Origin: an uncultured Gammaproteobacteria bacterium
GTDB lineage: Bacteria > Pseudomonadota > Gammaproteobacteria > Pseudomonadales > Azotimanducaceae
Assembly: GCA_913045175.1 (NCBI GenBank)
Contig: CAJWQG010000004.1
Coordinates: 26,986 to 90,985 of the forward strand
DNA length: 64,000 bases
Direction of reading: 5' to 3'
This document shows, piece after piece, positions 45,441 to 53,967 of the stretch. The notes beneath the pieces were generated by a model. That model saw nothing but the letters and a program-made list of their open reading frames with translations, made no database searches and had not been told where the DNA came from. The stretch's first letter is position 1. Every line of letters begins with the position of its first letter. The position numbers were made by a program, and so were the translations under genes.

Positions 45441-47093
45441 ATGAACGGTTTTGATTTAATTGCGCAGTGCCTAAAGGCGGAGGGAGTAACCTGGATGGGC
45501 TGTTTCCCGGCGAATCCACTGATTGAAGCGATCTCCAAGGTAGGCATCAGACCCATCGTATTCCGCCAGGAAAGGGGTGCAATCAACGCCGTGGATGGCT
45601 ATTCGCGAACGACGCGCACACCCGGTATCTACGCCTCCCAGGGTGGACCGGGAGTTGAGAATTCATTCGGCGGTATTGCTCAGGCCTATGGCGAGGCAGT
45701 CCCGATGATTTACTTTCCAGTAGGTGCAGGATTGAGTGGTTACGATGTAAAACCGAATTTTTCGGCTACCCGTAACTATGCGAATATCACCAAAGAAGCC
45801 TTATCGATAGATAGACCGGATCGGGTCACCAGACAGGTACAACGTGCTTTTCATGCAGCCAAACACGGACGACCAGGGCCGGTTGTGGTAGAGATGCATG
45901 CCGACGTATGTAGCAAGGAAGTCCCGGAGTATGCGACGAACTATCAGCCCAGTAAGACGTTCAGGTATGCACCCAGTCTCGGTGATGTAAAGGACGCGGT
46001 GAAAGCACTACTAGGTGCACGTCGACCAGTAATCTGGGCAGGTCAGGGCGTGCTTTACGCGGATGCTACGGACGAACTCAAAGCCCTCGCTGAGCTCACG
46101 CAGATTCCAGTGATTACAACCATGGAAGGCAAGAGCGCCTTGCCAGATGCACATCCACTGGCATTGGGTTCTGCAAACCGCACTGCACCTAAAAACGTTT
46201 TCAAATGGTTGGGAGAGTCAGACGTCGTGCTGGCCATTGGTTCAGGACTAACCCGCACCCACTTTGGCATCGATATTCCCGACGGAAAAACATTGATTCA
46301 TTCGACGACCTCCGCCGAGGATCTCAACAAAGAGTACACCGTTGACATCGGTCTGATTGGGGATGCAAAACTGACGCTCGAGATGATTATTGAAGAAGTA
46401 AAGGCGGAACTGGGCGAGACCGGCAGGGAAACCGACCAGGCGCTGGTCGAAGAGATTGCAACCGGGAAGGCAGAGTGGCTTGAAGAATGGGCGCCGCTTC
46501 TAAACTCCGATGAAGCGCCAATCAATCCGTATCGTGTGATCAATGAAATCAACAAGGCGGTCGATCATGAAAACACCATCCTGACTCATGATGCAGGACA
46601 TCCACGCGATCAGATTATGCCGTTCTATCAAGCGACCGCGCCCCGTGGCTACATCGGCTGGGGTAAGACAACTCATCTGGGCTATGGTATTCCGCTGATG
46701 ATCGGCGCCAAACTGGCTGATCCCAGCAAGCACTGCATGAACTTTATGGGCGATTTGGCGTTTGGCCATACGGGGCTGGATATAGAAACCGCCGTACGCG
46801 CAGGTGTACCAATCACCACGGTAATCATCAACAACTTCACCATGGGTGGTTACGACAAGACCATGCCAACGGCAATGGAGCGTTTCGGTGCTGGTAACCA
46901 GTCCGGTGACTATGCAGATGTGGCCAAGGCACTGGGTGCCCGCGGTATTAAGGTTGAAAAGCCTGAGGGTATAGCACCCGCATTAGAAGAAGCACACCAG
47001 GCAAACAAGGAAGGCGAGGTATGTGTCGTGGAAATCATTACGCGTCCAGATTCGCGCTTTTCGAAATATGAGGATTTGTTGAAGCGGGACTAA
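45441..47093 (+). CDS. Thiamine-diphosphate-dependent enzyme (acetolactate synthase-like)
   Basis: 550 residues. The N-terminal domain contains the cofactor-activating Glu44 in IVFRQERGAINAVDGYSR. The central domain has PVIWAGQGVLYADATDEL. The C-terminal TPP motif is GDLAFGHTGLDIETAVRAG, ending in VIINN, though the usual GDG is GDL. It belongs to the acetolactate synthase/oxalyl-CoA decarboxylase superfamily. Real acetolactate synthase has a regulatory subunit gene beside it, absent here, so a catabolic 2-oxo-acid or 2-hydroxyacyl-CoA role is more likely. It is followed by a second, dissimilar TPP enzyme after 205 bp. Confidence 0.87.
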   Translation: MNGFDLIAQCLKAEGVTWMGCFPANPLIEAISKVGIRPIVFRQERGAINAVDGYSRTTRTPGIYASQGGPGVENSFGGIAQAYGEAVPMIYFPVGAGLSGYDVKPNFSATRNYANITKEALSIDRPDRVTRQVQRAFHAAKHGRPGPVVVEMHADVCSKEVPEYATNYQPSKTFRYAPSLGDVKDAVKALLGARRPVIWAGQGVLYADATDELKALAELTQIPVITTMEGKSALPDAHPLALGSANRTAPKNVFKWLGESDVVLAIGSGLTRTHFGIDIPDGKTLIHSTTSAEDLNKEYTVDIGLIGDAKLTLEMIIEEVKAELGETGRETDQALVEEIATGKAEWLEEWAPLLNSDEAPINPYRVINEINKAVDHENTILTHDAGHPRDQIMPFYQATAPRGYIGWGKTTHLGYGIPLMIGAKLADPSKHCMNFMGDLAFGHTGLDIETAVRAGVPITTVIINNFTMGGYDKTMPTAMERFGAGNQSGDYADVAKALGARGIKVEKPEGIAPALEEAHQANKEGEVCVVEIITRPDSRFSKYEDLLKRD

Positions 47094-47263
47094 AAGTTCA
47101 GCTTAAGGAAGTCGTCAAAGCTGATCCCGTATCGCTCCTGGTAGGTTAGCCAGGCCAGATAAAGCGATACGGATCCAAACAGCAGCGTGACACCGATCAC
47201 GGAGATGGTCGCTGTGATGAGGTCGCTGCAAAATATGGCTTTAATGGTTTTTATGATTTCCAA
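47090..47263 (-). CDS. Possible 57-residue single-pass membrane protein
   Basis: On the minus strand a frame opens at TTG 47263 and ends at TAG 47090-47092. It reads as a charged start, LITATISVIGVTLLFGSVSL as one membrane span, then YLAWLTYQERYGISFDD and FLKLNF. The amphipathic layout (short basic N-terminus, span, aromatic/acidic C-terminus) is credible for a small membrane protein. No ribosome site precedes the TTG and no homologue is known to me. It overlaps the stop of the upstream TPP gene. Confidence 0.35.
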   Translation of the reverse strand: MEIIKTIKAIFCSDLITATISVIGVTLLFGSVSLYLAWLTYQERYGISFDDFLKLNF

Positions 47264-47298
47264 GGCGCATAACTTATCACAATGAGGACAGGGTAAAG

Positions 47299-48945
47299 AT
47301 GTTCGGAAGAGAAGTATTTCTGGATTCGCTGATGTTGCATGGTGCGACTAGGATTTTTGGTAATCCTGGGACTACCGAGACGCCATTGCTTGATAGCCTG
47401 GCTGACTATCCAGGCATTGAATACATATTCCATCTGCATGAAGGTATAGCGGTGGGTTCGGCCAATTTTTACGCCCAGGCGTCCGGGAAAACCGCCGTGG
47501 TCAATATGCATGTTGCACCGGGTCTGGGAAATGCGATCGGCATGATGTATGGCGCAATGAAAAATTGCTCACCACTTATTGTGACCGCAGGTGCCCAGGA
47601 TACGCGGGTTCGCCTGCGTGACCCGTTGCTGGGACATGATCTTGTCGCCATGGCTGAGCCCGTGACCAAGTGGAGCGTGCAGGTTGAGCATGCCGATGAG
47701 ATGGGCCCCATTATGCGGCGGGCTTTCAAGGTTGCTAATGAGCACCCGGCGGGTCCGGTGTTTGTGGCACTGCCCATCAACGTGCTTGAACAGCAGACAG
47801 AAATTGGCGCAACCCGGGCGGGTGACCTCATGACTTCGGCGAAAGCAGATGATGAGGCGCTCCGCCGTTTGGCGAACTTCATTCGGGCAGGGAAGAACGT
47901 TGGCATTGTCGCGGGAGACGATGTCGTCAGAGATGGCGCGAGGGATGCCCTTGTTGCACTGTCTGAGAAGATCGGAGCCGGTGTACATAAAGAGTTGGTC
48001 TGCGGTCATTTTCCGTTTCCATCAAGGCATCCTCACTTTCGTGGGCGCCTGGGTGCAGATGCAGTAGGGATCAACCAGGCGTTGGGTGATTACGACCTGG
48101 TGATCATGATAGGTGGCTCGTTTTTCGAAGAGGTCTGGTACACGGACACCAGTCCGTTTGCCGATGATGTGACGCTGGTGCATCTCGAAGCGAGTGCGGC
48201 ACGACTGGGACATAAGTATCCAACGACACTTGGTATTTTAGGACATATTAAGGATGCTTTGACGAGACTTATTGATCTCGTTGGGGATGAGCCAATTTAC
48301 CAGCAGCGCTGTGATGCGCTCGTTAGCCAGCATGAAACCGCGCAAGAAAAATCGAAGGAACGATTTGAGTCACTCAAAGACCTTTCTCCCATGACCCCGG
48401 CGCGGGCCATGTTTGAGCTCAGCAAGGCCGTTCCTGATGATGCGGTGATTGCGGAGGAAGCTGTCACCTCTGTTCAGGATGTTCATGATAACTTTGATGT
48501 TGGCGGTACCACGACATTTTACGGATGCCGCGGTGGCGGTATCGGACAGGCAATGGCGGGTTGTGTTGGTACTGCGGTTGCTCACCCTGACCAGATGGTG
48601 CTTGGTATCACCGGCGATGGATCGTCTATGTATAGCATTCAGTCGTTGTGGACGGCTGCCCATCACTCCCTGAATGTTCTGTTCGTCATACTTGCGAACC
48701 GGGAGTATCGAGTCCTGAAACATAACACTGACCAATACAGGCGACGTTTCAATGTGCCGTCTAACAAACCATACGTTTATATGGATCTGAAGCCCGAGCT
48801 CGGATTTTGCGAGATGGCTGCGGGCATGGGTGTACCCGGCAGACAGATCAGCGACCCGACAGAAATAGCGGAAGCGGTTGCCGAGGCCATGGCGACAGAA
48901 GGCCCCTATCTGCTGGAGCTGGTTATTCAAGGTCTGGAGACTTAG
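47299..48945 (+). CDS. Thiamine-diphosphate-dependent decarboxylase (benzoylformate decarboxylase-like)
   Basis: 548 residues. The N-terminal block RIFGNPGTTETPLLDSLADY and the cofactor-activating Glu48 in FHLHEGIAVGSANFYAQ are typical of benzoylformate decarboxylases. The TPP-binding motif GDGSSMYSIQSLWTAAHHSL ending in VILANREY is complete. The enzyme probably decarboxylates an aromatic or branched 2-oxo acid, or lyses a related hydroxyacyl compound. ATG 47299 follows GAGGACAGGG. The next gene, a luciferase-like oxidoreductase, starts 17 bp after its stop. Confidence 0.88.
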   Translation: MFGREVFLDSLMLHGATRIFGNPGTTETPLLDSLADYPGIEYIFHLHEGIAVGSANFYAQASGKTAVVNMHVAPGLGNAIGMMYGAMKNCSPLIVTAGAQDTRVRLRDPLLGHDLVAMAEPVTKWSVQVEHADEMGPIMRRAFKVANEHPAGPVFVALPINVLEQQTEIGATRAGDLMTSAKADDEALRRLANFIRAGKNVGIVAGDDVVRDGARDALVALSEKIGAGVHKELVCGHFPFPSRHPHFRGRLGADAVGINQALGDYDLVIMIGGSFFEEVWYTDTSPFADDVTLVHLEASAARLGHKYPTTLGILGHIKDALTRLIDLVGDEPIYQQRCDALVSQHETAQEKSKERFESLKDLSPMTPARAMFELSKAVPDDAVIAEEAVTSVQDVHDNFDVGGTTTFYGCRGGGIGQAMAGCVGTAVAHPDQMVLGITGDGSSMYSIQSLWTAAHHSLNVLFVILANREYRVLKHNTDQYRRRFNVPSNKPYVYMDLKPELGFCEMAAGMGVPGRQISDPTEIAEAVAEAMATEGPYLLELVIQGLET

Positions 48946-48962
48946 AACCTGAGGATCAAGCG

Positions 48963-49967
48963 TTGAAAATTGATGCCGGTATCAGCGCGAACATGGACGC
49001 CGTGGCAGACGAGGCCAGGCGATCTGAGGCGATGGGGTACGACGGCATCAGAATCTCTGAGTTAAACCATGACCCTTTCTTGCCGCTGACACTAGCAGCA
49101 GAACACACTACCTCGGTTGAGTTAGTCACCTCAGTTGCCGTTGCCTTCTCCCGTAATCCCATGACGATGGCGAACCTCGCCCACGATCTGAATGCCTTCG
49201 CAGGCGGTCGTTTTATCCTCGGTCTCGGATCCCAGGTAAAGCCACATATAGAGCGTCGCTTCAGTATGCCCTGGCATAAGGCTGCGCGGCAGATGCGGGA
49301 GTTTATTGAAGCCATGCAGGCGATTTTCGATTGCTGGTACGACGGCAAGCACCTCGAATTTACGGGTGAGTACTATCAACATACATTGATGCCTTCGACG
49401 TTTACCCCAGAGAACACCGATGTAGGCCGTCCAAGAATCAACCTCTCGGCAACAGGGCCACTGATGACGAAAGTGGCCGCTGAAGTGGCTGACGGCATGA
49501 TCATGCATCCGTTCAATACGGACAAGTATATCCGTGAGGTGACGCTGCCGGCGATTCAGCAAGGCTTGGCAAAGAGTGGACGAACGCTGGATGACTTTGA
49601 ACTGGACTATGCGCCTGTTATTGCCACCGGCATCGACGAAGAATCGATCCTTAAGGCCCGGGAAACTGCACGGGACAGAATTGCGTTCTATGGATCAACC
49701 GAGTCGTATCGTCCTGTGTTGGATATTCACGGCTGGGGTGATCTGCAATCAGAGCTTAATCAGATGAACAAACGCCAGCAACAGCAGGAGATGGCGTCAC
49801 TGGTGCCCGATGAAGTGCTGGATACCATAGCCATTGTCGGCACGCCGGAGGAGGTCATTGACGCGATGCATGCACGATTTGCGGATGTGATTGGCAGAAC
49901 AGGCTTTCGCGTACCGTCCTTGTCGGATGAAGGTCACGCAGAACTGCTTGATCGATTGCGGAGCTAG
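48963..49967 (+). CDS. Luciferase-like (F420/FMN) oxidoreductase
   Basis: 334 residues from TTG 48963 (MKIDAGISANMDAVADEARR), preceded by CTGAGGATC; any upstream start would lie inside the previous gene. The TIM barrel has GYDGIRISELNHDPFLPLTL, SVAVAFSRNPMTMANLAHDL and FILGLGSQVKPHIERRFSMP, characteristic of F420-dependent LLM proteins. It is translated just after the benzoylformate-decarboxylase-like gene, so the two probably serve one pathway. The C-terminus is convergent with the gluconate-dehydrogenase-3-like gene. Confidence 0.85.
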   Translation: MKIDAGISANMDAVADEARRSEAMGYDGIRISELNHDPFLPLTLAAEHTTSVELVTSVAVAFSRNPMTMANLAHDLNAFAGGRFILGLGSQVKPHIERRFSMPWHKAARQMREFIEAMQAIFDCWYDGKHLEFTGEYYQHTLMPSTFTPENTDVGRPRINLSATGPLMTKVAAEVADGMIMHPFNTDKYIREVTLPAIQQGLAKSGRTLDDFELDYAPVIATGIDEESILKARETARDRIAFYGSTESYRPVLDIHGWGDLQSELNQMNKRQQQQEMASLVPDEVLDTIAIVGTPEEVIDAMHARFADVIGRTGFRVPSLSDEGHAELLDRLRS

Positions 49968-49987
49968 ATTGCGGACCTGATGGACCT

Positions 49988-50446
49988 TCACACCTTACGA
50001 TAAAAAGGTTGTCGCGCTTTCACCGGATCCAGCAACGACCAGTCACCGACCTCAACTTCATGTCCACCTGGGAATGGCGGTGTACTCTTTAGGTTGATTG
50101 ACTCCAGGACCCGCGCATCCTGGTAGTAGGCGCTTGTAATGCGGCGTACTACTGGTTCCAGTAAACCGAATATATCTTCGATCACGGCGGTTTGCGCATC
50201 CAGGTCCAGGCCGGCGAAAGAACTTCCCTCACGTTCATTGGCCCTTGCTTCAAGTGCGTCAAGACTACTGGTGACCTCGGTCGCGTTAGACTGCGCAAGT
50301 ACCAGTGCGTTCGCAAATATATCGTCGTCGTCAGCACCGGGCAGGTTGTGCTCATCGCTGGGCGGAATCAGGAGTCCAGCGATTTTTCGAAGCACGTGTT
50401 TTTGCTCGTCGGATAAGGGATTGCTGCTGCCAATTAAATCACTCAT
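49988..50446 (-). CDS. Gluconate 2-dehydrogenase subunit 3-like protein
   Basis: 152 residues. LSDEQKHVLRKIAGLLIPPS followed by a long helical region ending with YYQDARVLESINLKSTPPFPG matches the small subunit (subunit 3) of membrane gluconate dehydrogenases, which assists export of the flavoprotein. The usual Tat signal on subunit 3 is not visible in this start. It lies 20 bp downstream of the GMC oxidoreductase it would partner. The cytochrome c subunit gene that completes classical systems is missing. Confidence 0.75.
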   Translation of the reverse strand: MSDLIGSSNPLSDEQKHVLRKIAGLLIPPSDEHNLPGADDDDIFANALVLAQSNATEVTSSLDALEARANEREGSSFAGLDLDAQTAVIEDIFGLLEPVVRRITSAYYQDARVLESINLKSTPPFPGGHEVEVGDWSLLDPVKARQPFYRKV

Positions 50447-50466
50447 GGGTTCCCCCTCTAGTCAAA

Positions 50467-52068
50467 TCAGTCAAATAGGTTAGCAAGACGCTGTTTCATT
50501 GAGTCCGCCACGTACAGTGCCAGTGCCTGAATGGTGCGTGTGGGATTTACCCCGGCACTGGTGACGAAAATACTGCCATCGACAATGAAGAGATTCTTGA
50601 CGTCGTGACAGCGACCCCATTCGTTGACCACTGATGTTGCCGGGTCGGTTCCCATACGGGCGGTACCCATAAGGTGCCAGCCTCCGGCGGGCATCGGTCC
50701 CATTGATTCAATATCATGTCCACCGGCAGCCTCTAGAATCTCCGTCGCACGGGCGATGGAGAATTCAAGCATCTTCCGGCTGTTCTCGCTCAGGGTGTAG
50801 TCCAGCTTTGGTGCAGGAATCCCATCGGGATCCTTGAGCTCCGGGTCCAGTGTCACCCGGTTGCGTTCGTCCGGCAGGTCCTCACAGATGCCAACCATAC
50901 CAGTTGTCTGATTAAGAACACGGCGAGCGGATGCGTGGTGGTCTTTGCCCCAAGCAATCTGGCCCGAAACCATTTGGCTGGCGGCGGTACTTGCGGGACC
51001 AAGGCCGCGTACAATTTCGTAGGTGAAGCCCCGGGCAAAACCTCTGGATAGATCAGTTTCATAGAACTCCTGACTCCAGATACAGTTGCTGGGTCCGCGG
51101 GAACCATCAAGTTCAGTATCGAACGTGCCATAGATGAAGGAATAGGGATGGAACATCAGGTTTTTACCCACGAGGCCACTGCTGTTGGCGAGACCGTCCG
51201 GGAATGCGGTGGATGTTGAGTTCAATAACAAACGCGGTGTCCCCACGCCATTGCAGGCCACTATGACGACTTCTGCGCTGATCTCCTGCTCGTTCCCGTC
51301 GGCGTCATAATAGATAGCACCTCCAGCCATCCCATTATCACGTACGGTAATTTCTCTTACGCGGCAGCGGGTTCTGAGTTCAACCCCGGCGCGCATCGCA
51401 TGAGGCCAATAGGTAATGTCGGTGCTTGCCTTGGCGCCCTGGGCACAGCCGGTAGTACAAGCCCCAAGATTGATGCACTGGTCACGACCGTCGTATTGTT
51501 GGGTTGCGACCGCACTGTCGGAAGGCCACCAGTGCCAGCCAAGTTTGTTGAACCCATTCGCCAGCATGGTGCCGGATTTTCCCAGAGGTACGGGTGGCAT
51601 GACCGCGGGCTTTGGGGGGTAGGCAGGATCTCCCTCGAGACCCGAGACGCCCATCATGCGGTCGTTTTCGTCGTAGTAAGGCGCCAGCGTGTCGTAATCG
51701 ATGGGCCAGTCTTCAGCGACACCATCGAGTGTTTTCACTCGAAAATCCGATGGATGAAAACGCGGAAAGTGACCCGCGTAAAGGATAGTGCCACCGCCAA
51801 CGCCATTGAAGTTTGCAACAGAGATGGGGGAGTTATCGTTGTTGACGGGGTAGTCGGTAGTTCGTCCGCGGACGTTTGGATCAAAACTAAATGGCCCCGA
51901 TGCGCGAGATTCCCAGTCCAAATGCGCGCTGGGGTACTCATGGGGATTCATCCAGTCGCCCTGCTCCAAGCATACAATACGCATTTTGGTATCTGCTAGG
52001 CTCCAGGCGATCGCAGCGCCGGATGCACCCGCACCGATGATTAATACGTCGACGTGATCTTCTGCCAT
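50467..52068 (-). CDS. GMC oxidoreductase, gluconate-dehydrogenase flavoprotein type
   Basis: 533 residues. The FAD fold is VDVLIIGAGASGAAIAWSLA. The mid-protein QCINLGACTTGCAQGAKAST is a Cys-rich segment seen in gluconate/2-keto-gluconate-type GMC enzymes. The C-terminus GWHLMGTARMGTDPATSVVN and GVNPTRTIQALALYVAD carries the catalytic His and the FAD-contact region. With the following subunit 3-like gene it would form a two-part dehydrogenase for a sugar acid or other secondary alcohol. The electron acceptor is unknown since no cytochrome subunit is present. Confidence 0.88.
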   Translation of the reverse strand: MAEDHVDVLIIGAGASGAAIAWSLADTKMRIVCLEQGDWMNPHEYPSAHLDWESRASGPFSFDPNVRGRTTDYPVNNDNSPISVANFNGVGGGTILYAGHFPRFHPSDFRVKTLDGVAEDWPIDYDTLAPYYDENDRMMGVSGLEGDPAYPPKPAVMPPVPLGKSGTMLANGFNKLGWHWWPSDSAVATQQYDGRDQCINLGACTTGCAQGAKASTDITYWPHAMRAGVELRTRCRVREITVRDNGMAGGAIYYDADGNEQEISAEVVIVACNGVGTPRLLLNSTSTAFPDGLANSSGLVGKNLMFHPYSFIYGTFDTELDGSRGPSNCIWSQEFYETDLSRGFARGFTYEIVRGLGPASTAASQMVSGQIAWGKDHHASARRVLNQTTGMVGICEDLPDERNRVTLDPELKDPDGIPAPKLDYTLSENSRKMLEFSIARATEILEAAGGHDIESMGPMPAGGWHLMGTARMGTDPATSVVNEWGRCHDVKNLFIVDGSIFVTSAGVNPTRTIQALALYVADSMKQRLANLFD

Positions 52069-52193
52069 TGGTGATGATCCTTACATTTCAACCCACGAAG
52101 AATAGTTGACGTTTCAGGACTGCGCAAATCCACTCTCTTTCGATTGGTTATCGATCTCGATACTATGGCTGCTTACCTTTTGGATGGATTCAT

Positions 52194-52982
52194 ATGCCTC
52201 GCTTTGCGGCCAACCTCACCATGATGTATCCCGAGTTCGATTTGCCAGATCGTTTCACTGAGGCACGTCGTGACGGGTTTACCGCGGTTGAATTATTGCA
52301 ACCCTACGGGGAGTCCATTGATGATCTGGGAGCCTGGCTGGACAACAGCGGACTGCAGATGATTCTGCTGAACACCCCGATGGGTGACGTAGCCAACGGT
52401 GAACGTGGTCTAGCGGGATTGCCCGGGAGTGAAGCGGATTTTAACGAGGCGTTTGCGCAGTCTCTGACATATGCGGTTGAGCTCAATATTCCGATGATTC
52501 ACGTGATGGCAGGTGTGGTCCCGGACGGTGTGTCAAAAGATGAATGCGGTCAGGTGCTGGTTAGTAATCTACAACGAACAGCAGATCAGGCAGCGGAACA
52601 TGGCATTTGTCTGAATCTGGAGCCACTCAATCAGGTTGATCTGCCGGGCTACCTCTATACCAGTGCCGCGGAAGCAAAGGGACTCATTGATCAGATTGAT
52701 CGAGAGAATGTAAAACTGCAGTACGACTTCTATCACCTGCAGTTTTCAGCAGGTGATCTGGGTGGTGGATTGCGTAAGTACTTTGGTGACATTGGTCACG
52801 TTCAGTTCTCAAGCGTGCCGGGCCGCCATGAACCACAGTATGGAGAGGTCAACCTGCCGTTTCTGTTCGATCTACTGGATGAGTTGAACTATGACGGTTG
52901 GGTTGGTTGTGAATACCGGCCGAAAACCACGACGAGGGACGGATTGTTCTGGGGTAAGCCCTTTGGCTTGGGAGGTGAATAG
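52194..52982 (+). CDS. Hydroxypyruvate isomerase-like TIM-barrel protein
   Basis: 262 residues. MPRFAANLTMMYPEFDLPDR is the typical Hyi start. The metal-binding Glu and Asp are in NLEPLNQVDLPGYL and LQYDFYHLQFSAGDLG, and the closing strands are VGHVQFSSVPGRHEPQYGE-like (IGHVQFSSVPGR) and VGCEYRPKTTTRDGLFW. Hyi interconverts hydroxypyruvate and tartronate semialdehyde; related proteins act on other 2-oxo sugars. No glyoxylate carboligase is adjacent unless one of the TPP enzymes fills that role, which is a testable idea. It is divergent from the GMC gene. Confidence 0.88.
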   Translation: MPRFAANLTMMYPEFDLPDRFTEARRDGFTAVELLQPYGESIDDLGAWLDNSGLQMILLNTPMGDVANGERGLAGLPGSEADFNEAFAQSLTYAVELNIPMIHVMAGVVPDGVSKDECGQVLVSNLQRTADQAAEHGICLNLEPLNQVDLPGYLYTSAAEAKGLIDQIDRENVKLQYDFYHLQFSAGDLGGGLRKYFGDIGHVQFSSVPGRHEPQYGEVNLPFLFDLLDELNYDGWVGCEYRPKTTTRDGLFWGKPFGLGGE

Positions 52983-53043
52983 CGCTGATGTGCGCTGACT
53001 TCTCATGTATTCTTCTTGCTCACTCGTAGTTAAGAGATAGCTT

Positions 53044-53967
53044 ATGAAGTTTGGTGCACAAGTCACTTGTTATCGGAATACCTGGGACGACATGAAGGCC
53101 GTCGTTGAGCGTATGGAGCGCGGCCGTTGGAACAGCGTCTGGTTTGCAGATCATTTTCTGCCTCCCCCTGGTCGCCCGGAAGATGAGGACCTGACCGCCC
53201 ATGAAGGCTTTACGGTTGCGGCCGCGGTTGCGGGCTTTACCGAGACACTCCGTATCGGTCATCTGGTGCTTGGTACCCCTTATCGAAACCCCGCCCTGGT
53301 GGCTAAGATGGCGGCGACAGTCGATCACATTTCAAAAGGCCGATTCTGTATTTCGCTTGGCGCCGGGTGGTTCGAGCGTGAACATATAGCCTATGGCTGG
53401 CAGTTTCCTTCTATGAAGGAACGTCAGGATCGGTTGGAAGAGGCGGCCAATCTTATTCGTCAGATGATACACACTGATGGCCCGGTAGCGTTTAACGGTG
53501 AGTATTACCACGTAGATAATGCGCCGCTCTCGCCGGGAAGCTACGGTGATCCAATACCCATCATGATCGGTGGGACAGGACCTAAGCGAACCTTGCGAAC
53601 ACTGGCCCGATACGGGGATGTTATGAACATGGATGGGTGGGCGAGTCCAATGACGGCTGAGTACTTTCATTCCAGACTGTCGATTTTGGAGGCCCACTGC
53701 GAAGACGCCGGCCGAGATATGAGTGAGATCAAGAAAACGATCCTAATGCCAACGCTGCTGTCTGATGACAAGGAAGCCGTTGAGGCATTTCGAACGTTTC
53801 GAAACCTCAAAGAAGGATCAGCCATTGGACCTAAGAACTTCATCATAGATCGGGTGGGTGAAATCGTTGATGCGGGAGTAGACGAGATCATATTCGGTGG
53901 TATGTTGACAGACGATCCTGACGAATTCGTACGCTTCGATGAAGAAATCCTCAGCGCTTTTTCGTAG
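53044..53967 (+). CDS. Luciferase-like F420-dependent-type oxidoreductase
   Basis: 307 residues. MKFGAQVTCYRNTWDDMKAV and SVWFADHFLPPPGRPEDEDL open the barrel. TLRIGHLVLGTPYRNPALVAK, RFCISLGAGWFEREHIAYGW and IPIMIGGTGPKRTLRTLARY are strong LLM/F420 signatures. It is the third such enzyme in the window. Its TAG stop is directly followed by the TTG start of the MATE exporter, suggesting coupled translation. Substrate unknown. Confidence 0.87.
   Translation: MKFGAQVTCYRNTWDDMKAVVERMERGRWNSVWFADHFLPPPGRPEDEDLTAHEGFTVAAAVAGFTETLRIGHLVLGTPYRNPALVAKMAATVDHISKGRFCISLGAGWFEREHIAYGWQFPSMKERQDRLEEAANLIRQMIHTDGPVAFNGEYYHVDNAPLSPGSYGDPIPIMIGGTGPKRTLRTLARYGDVMNMDGWASPMTAEYFHSRLSILEAHCEDAGRDMSEIKKTILMPTLLSDDKEAVEAFRTFRNLKEGSAIGPKNFIIDRVGEIVDAGVDEIIFGGMLTDDPDEFVRFDEEILSAFS

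Noticed and set aside
47251..47511. Minus-strand 86-codon frame overlapping the start of the second TPP gene
   Set aside because: Most of it is the complement of the well-conserved N-terminus of the decarboxylase; no independent support.
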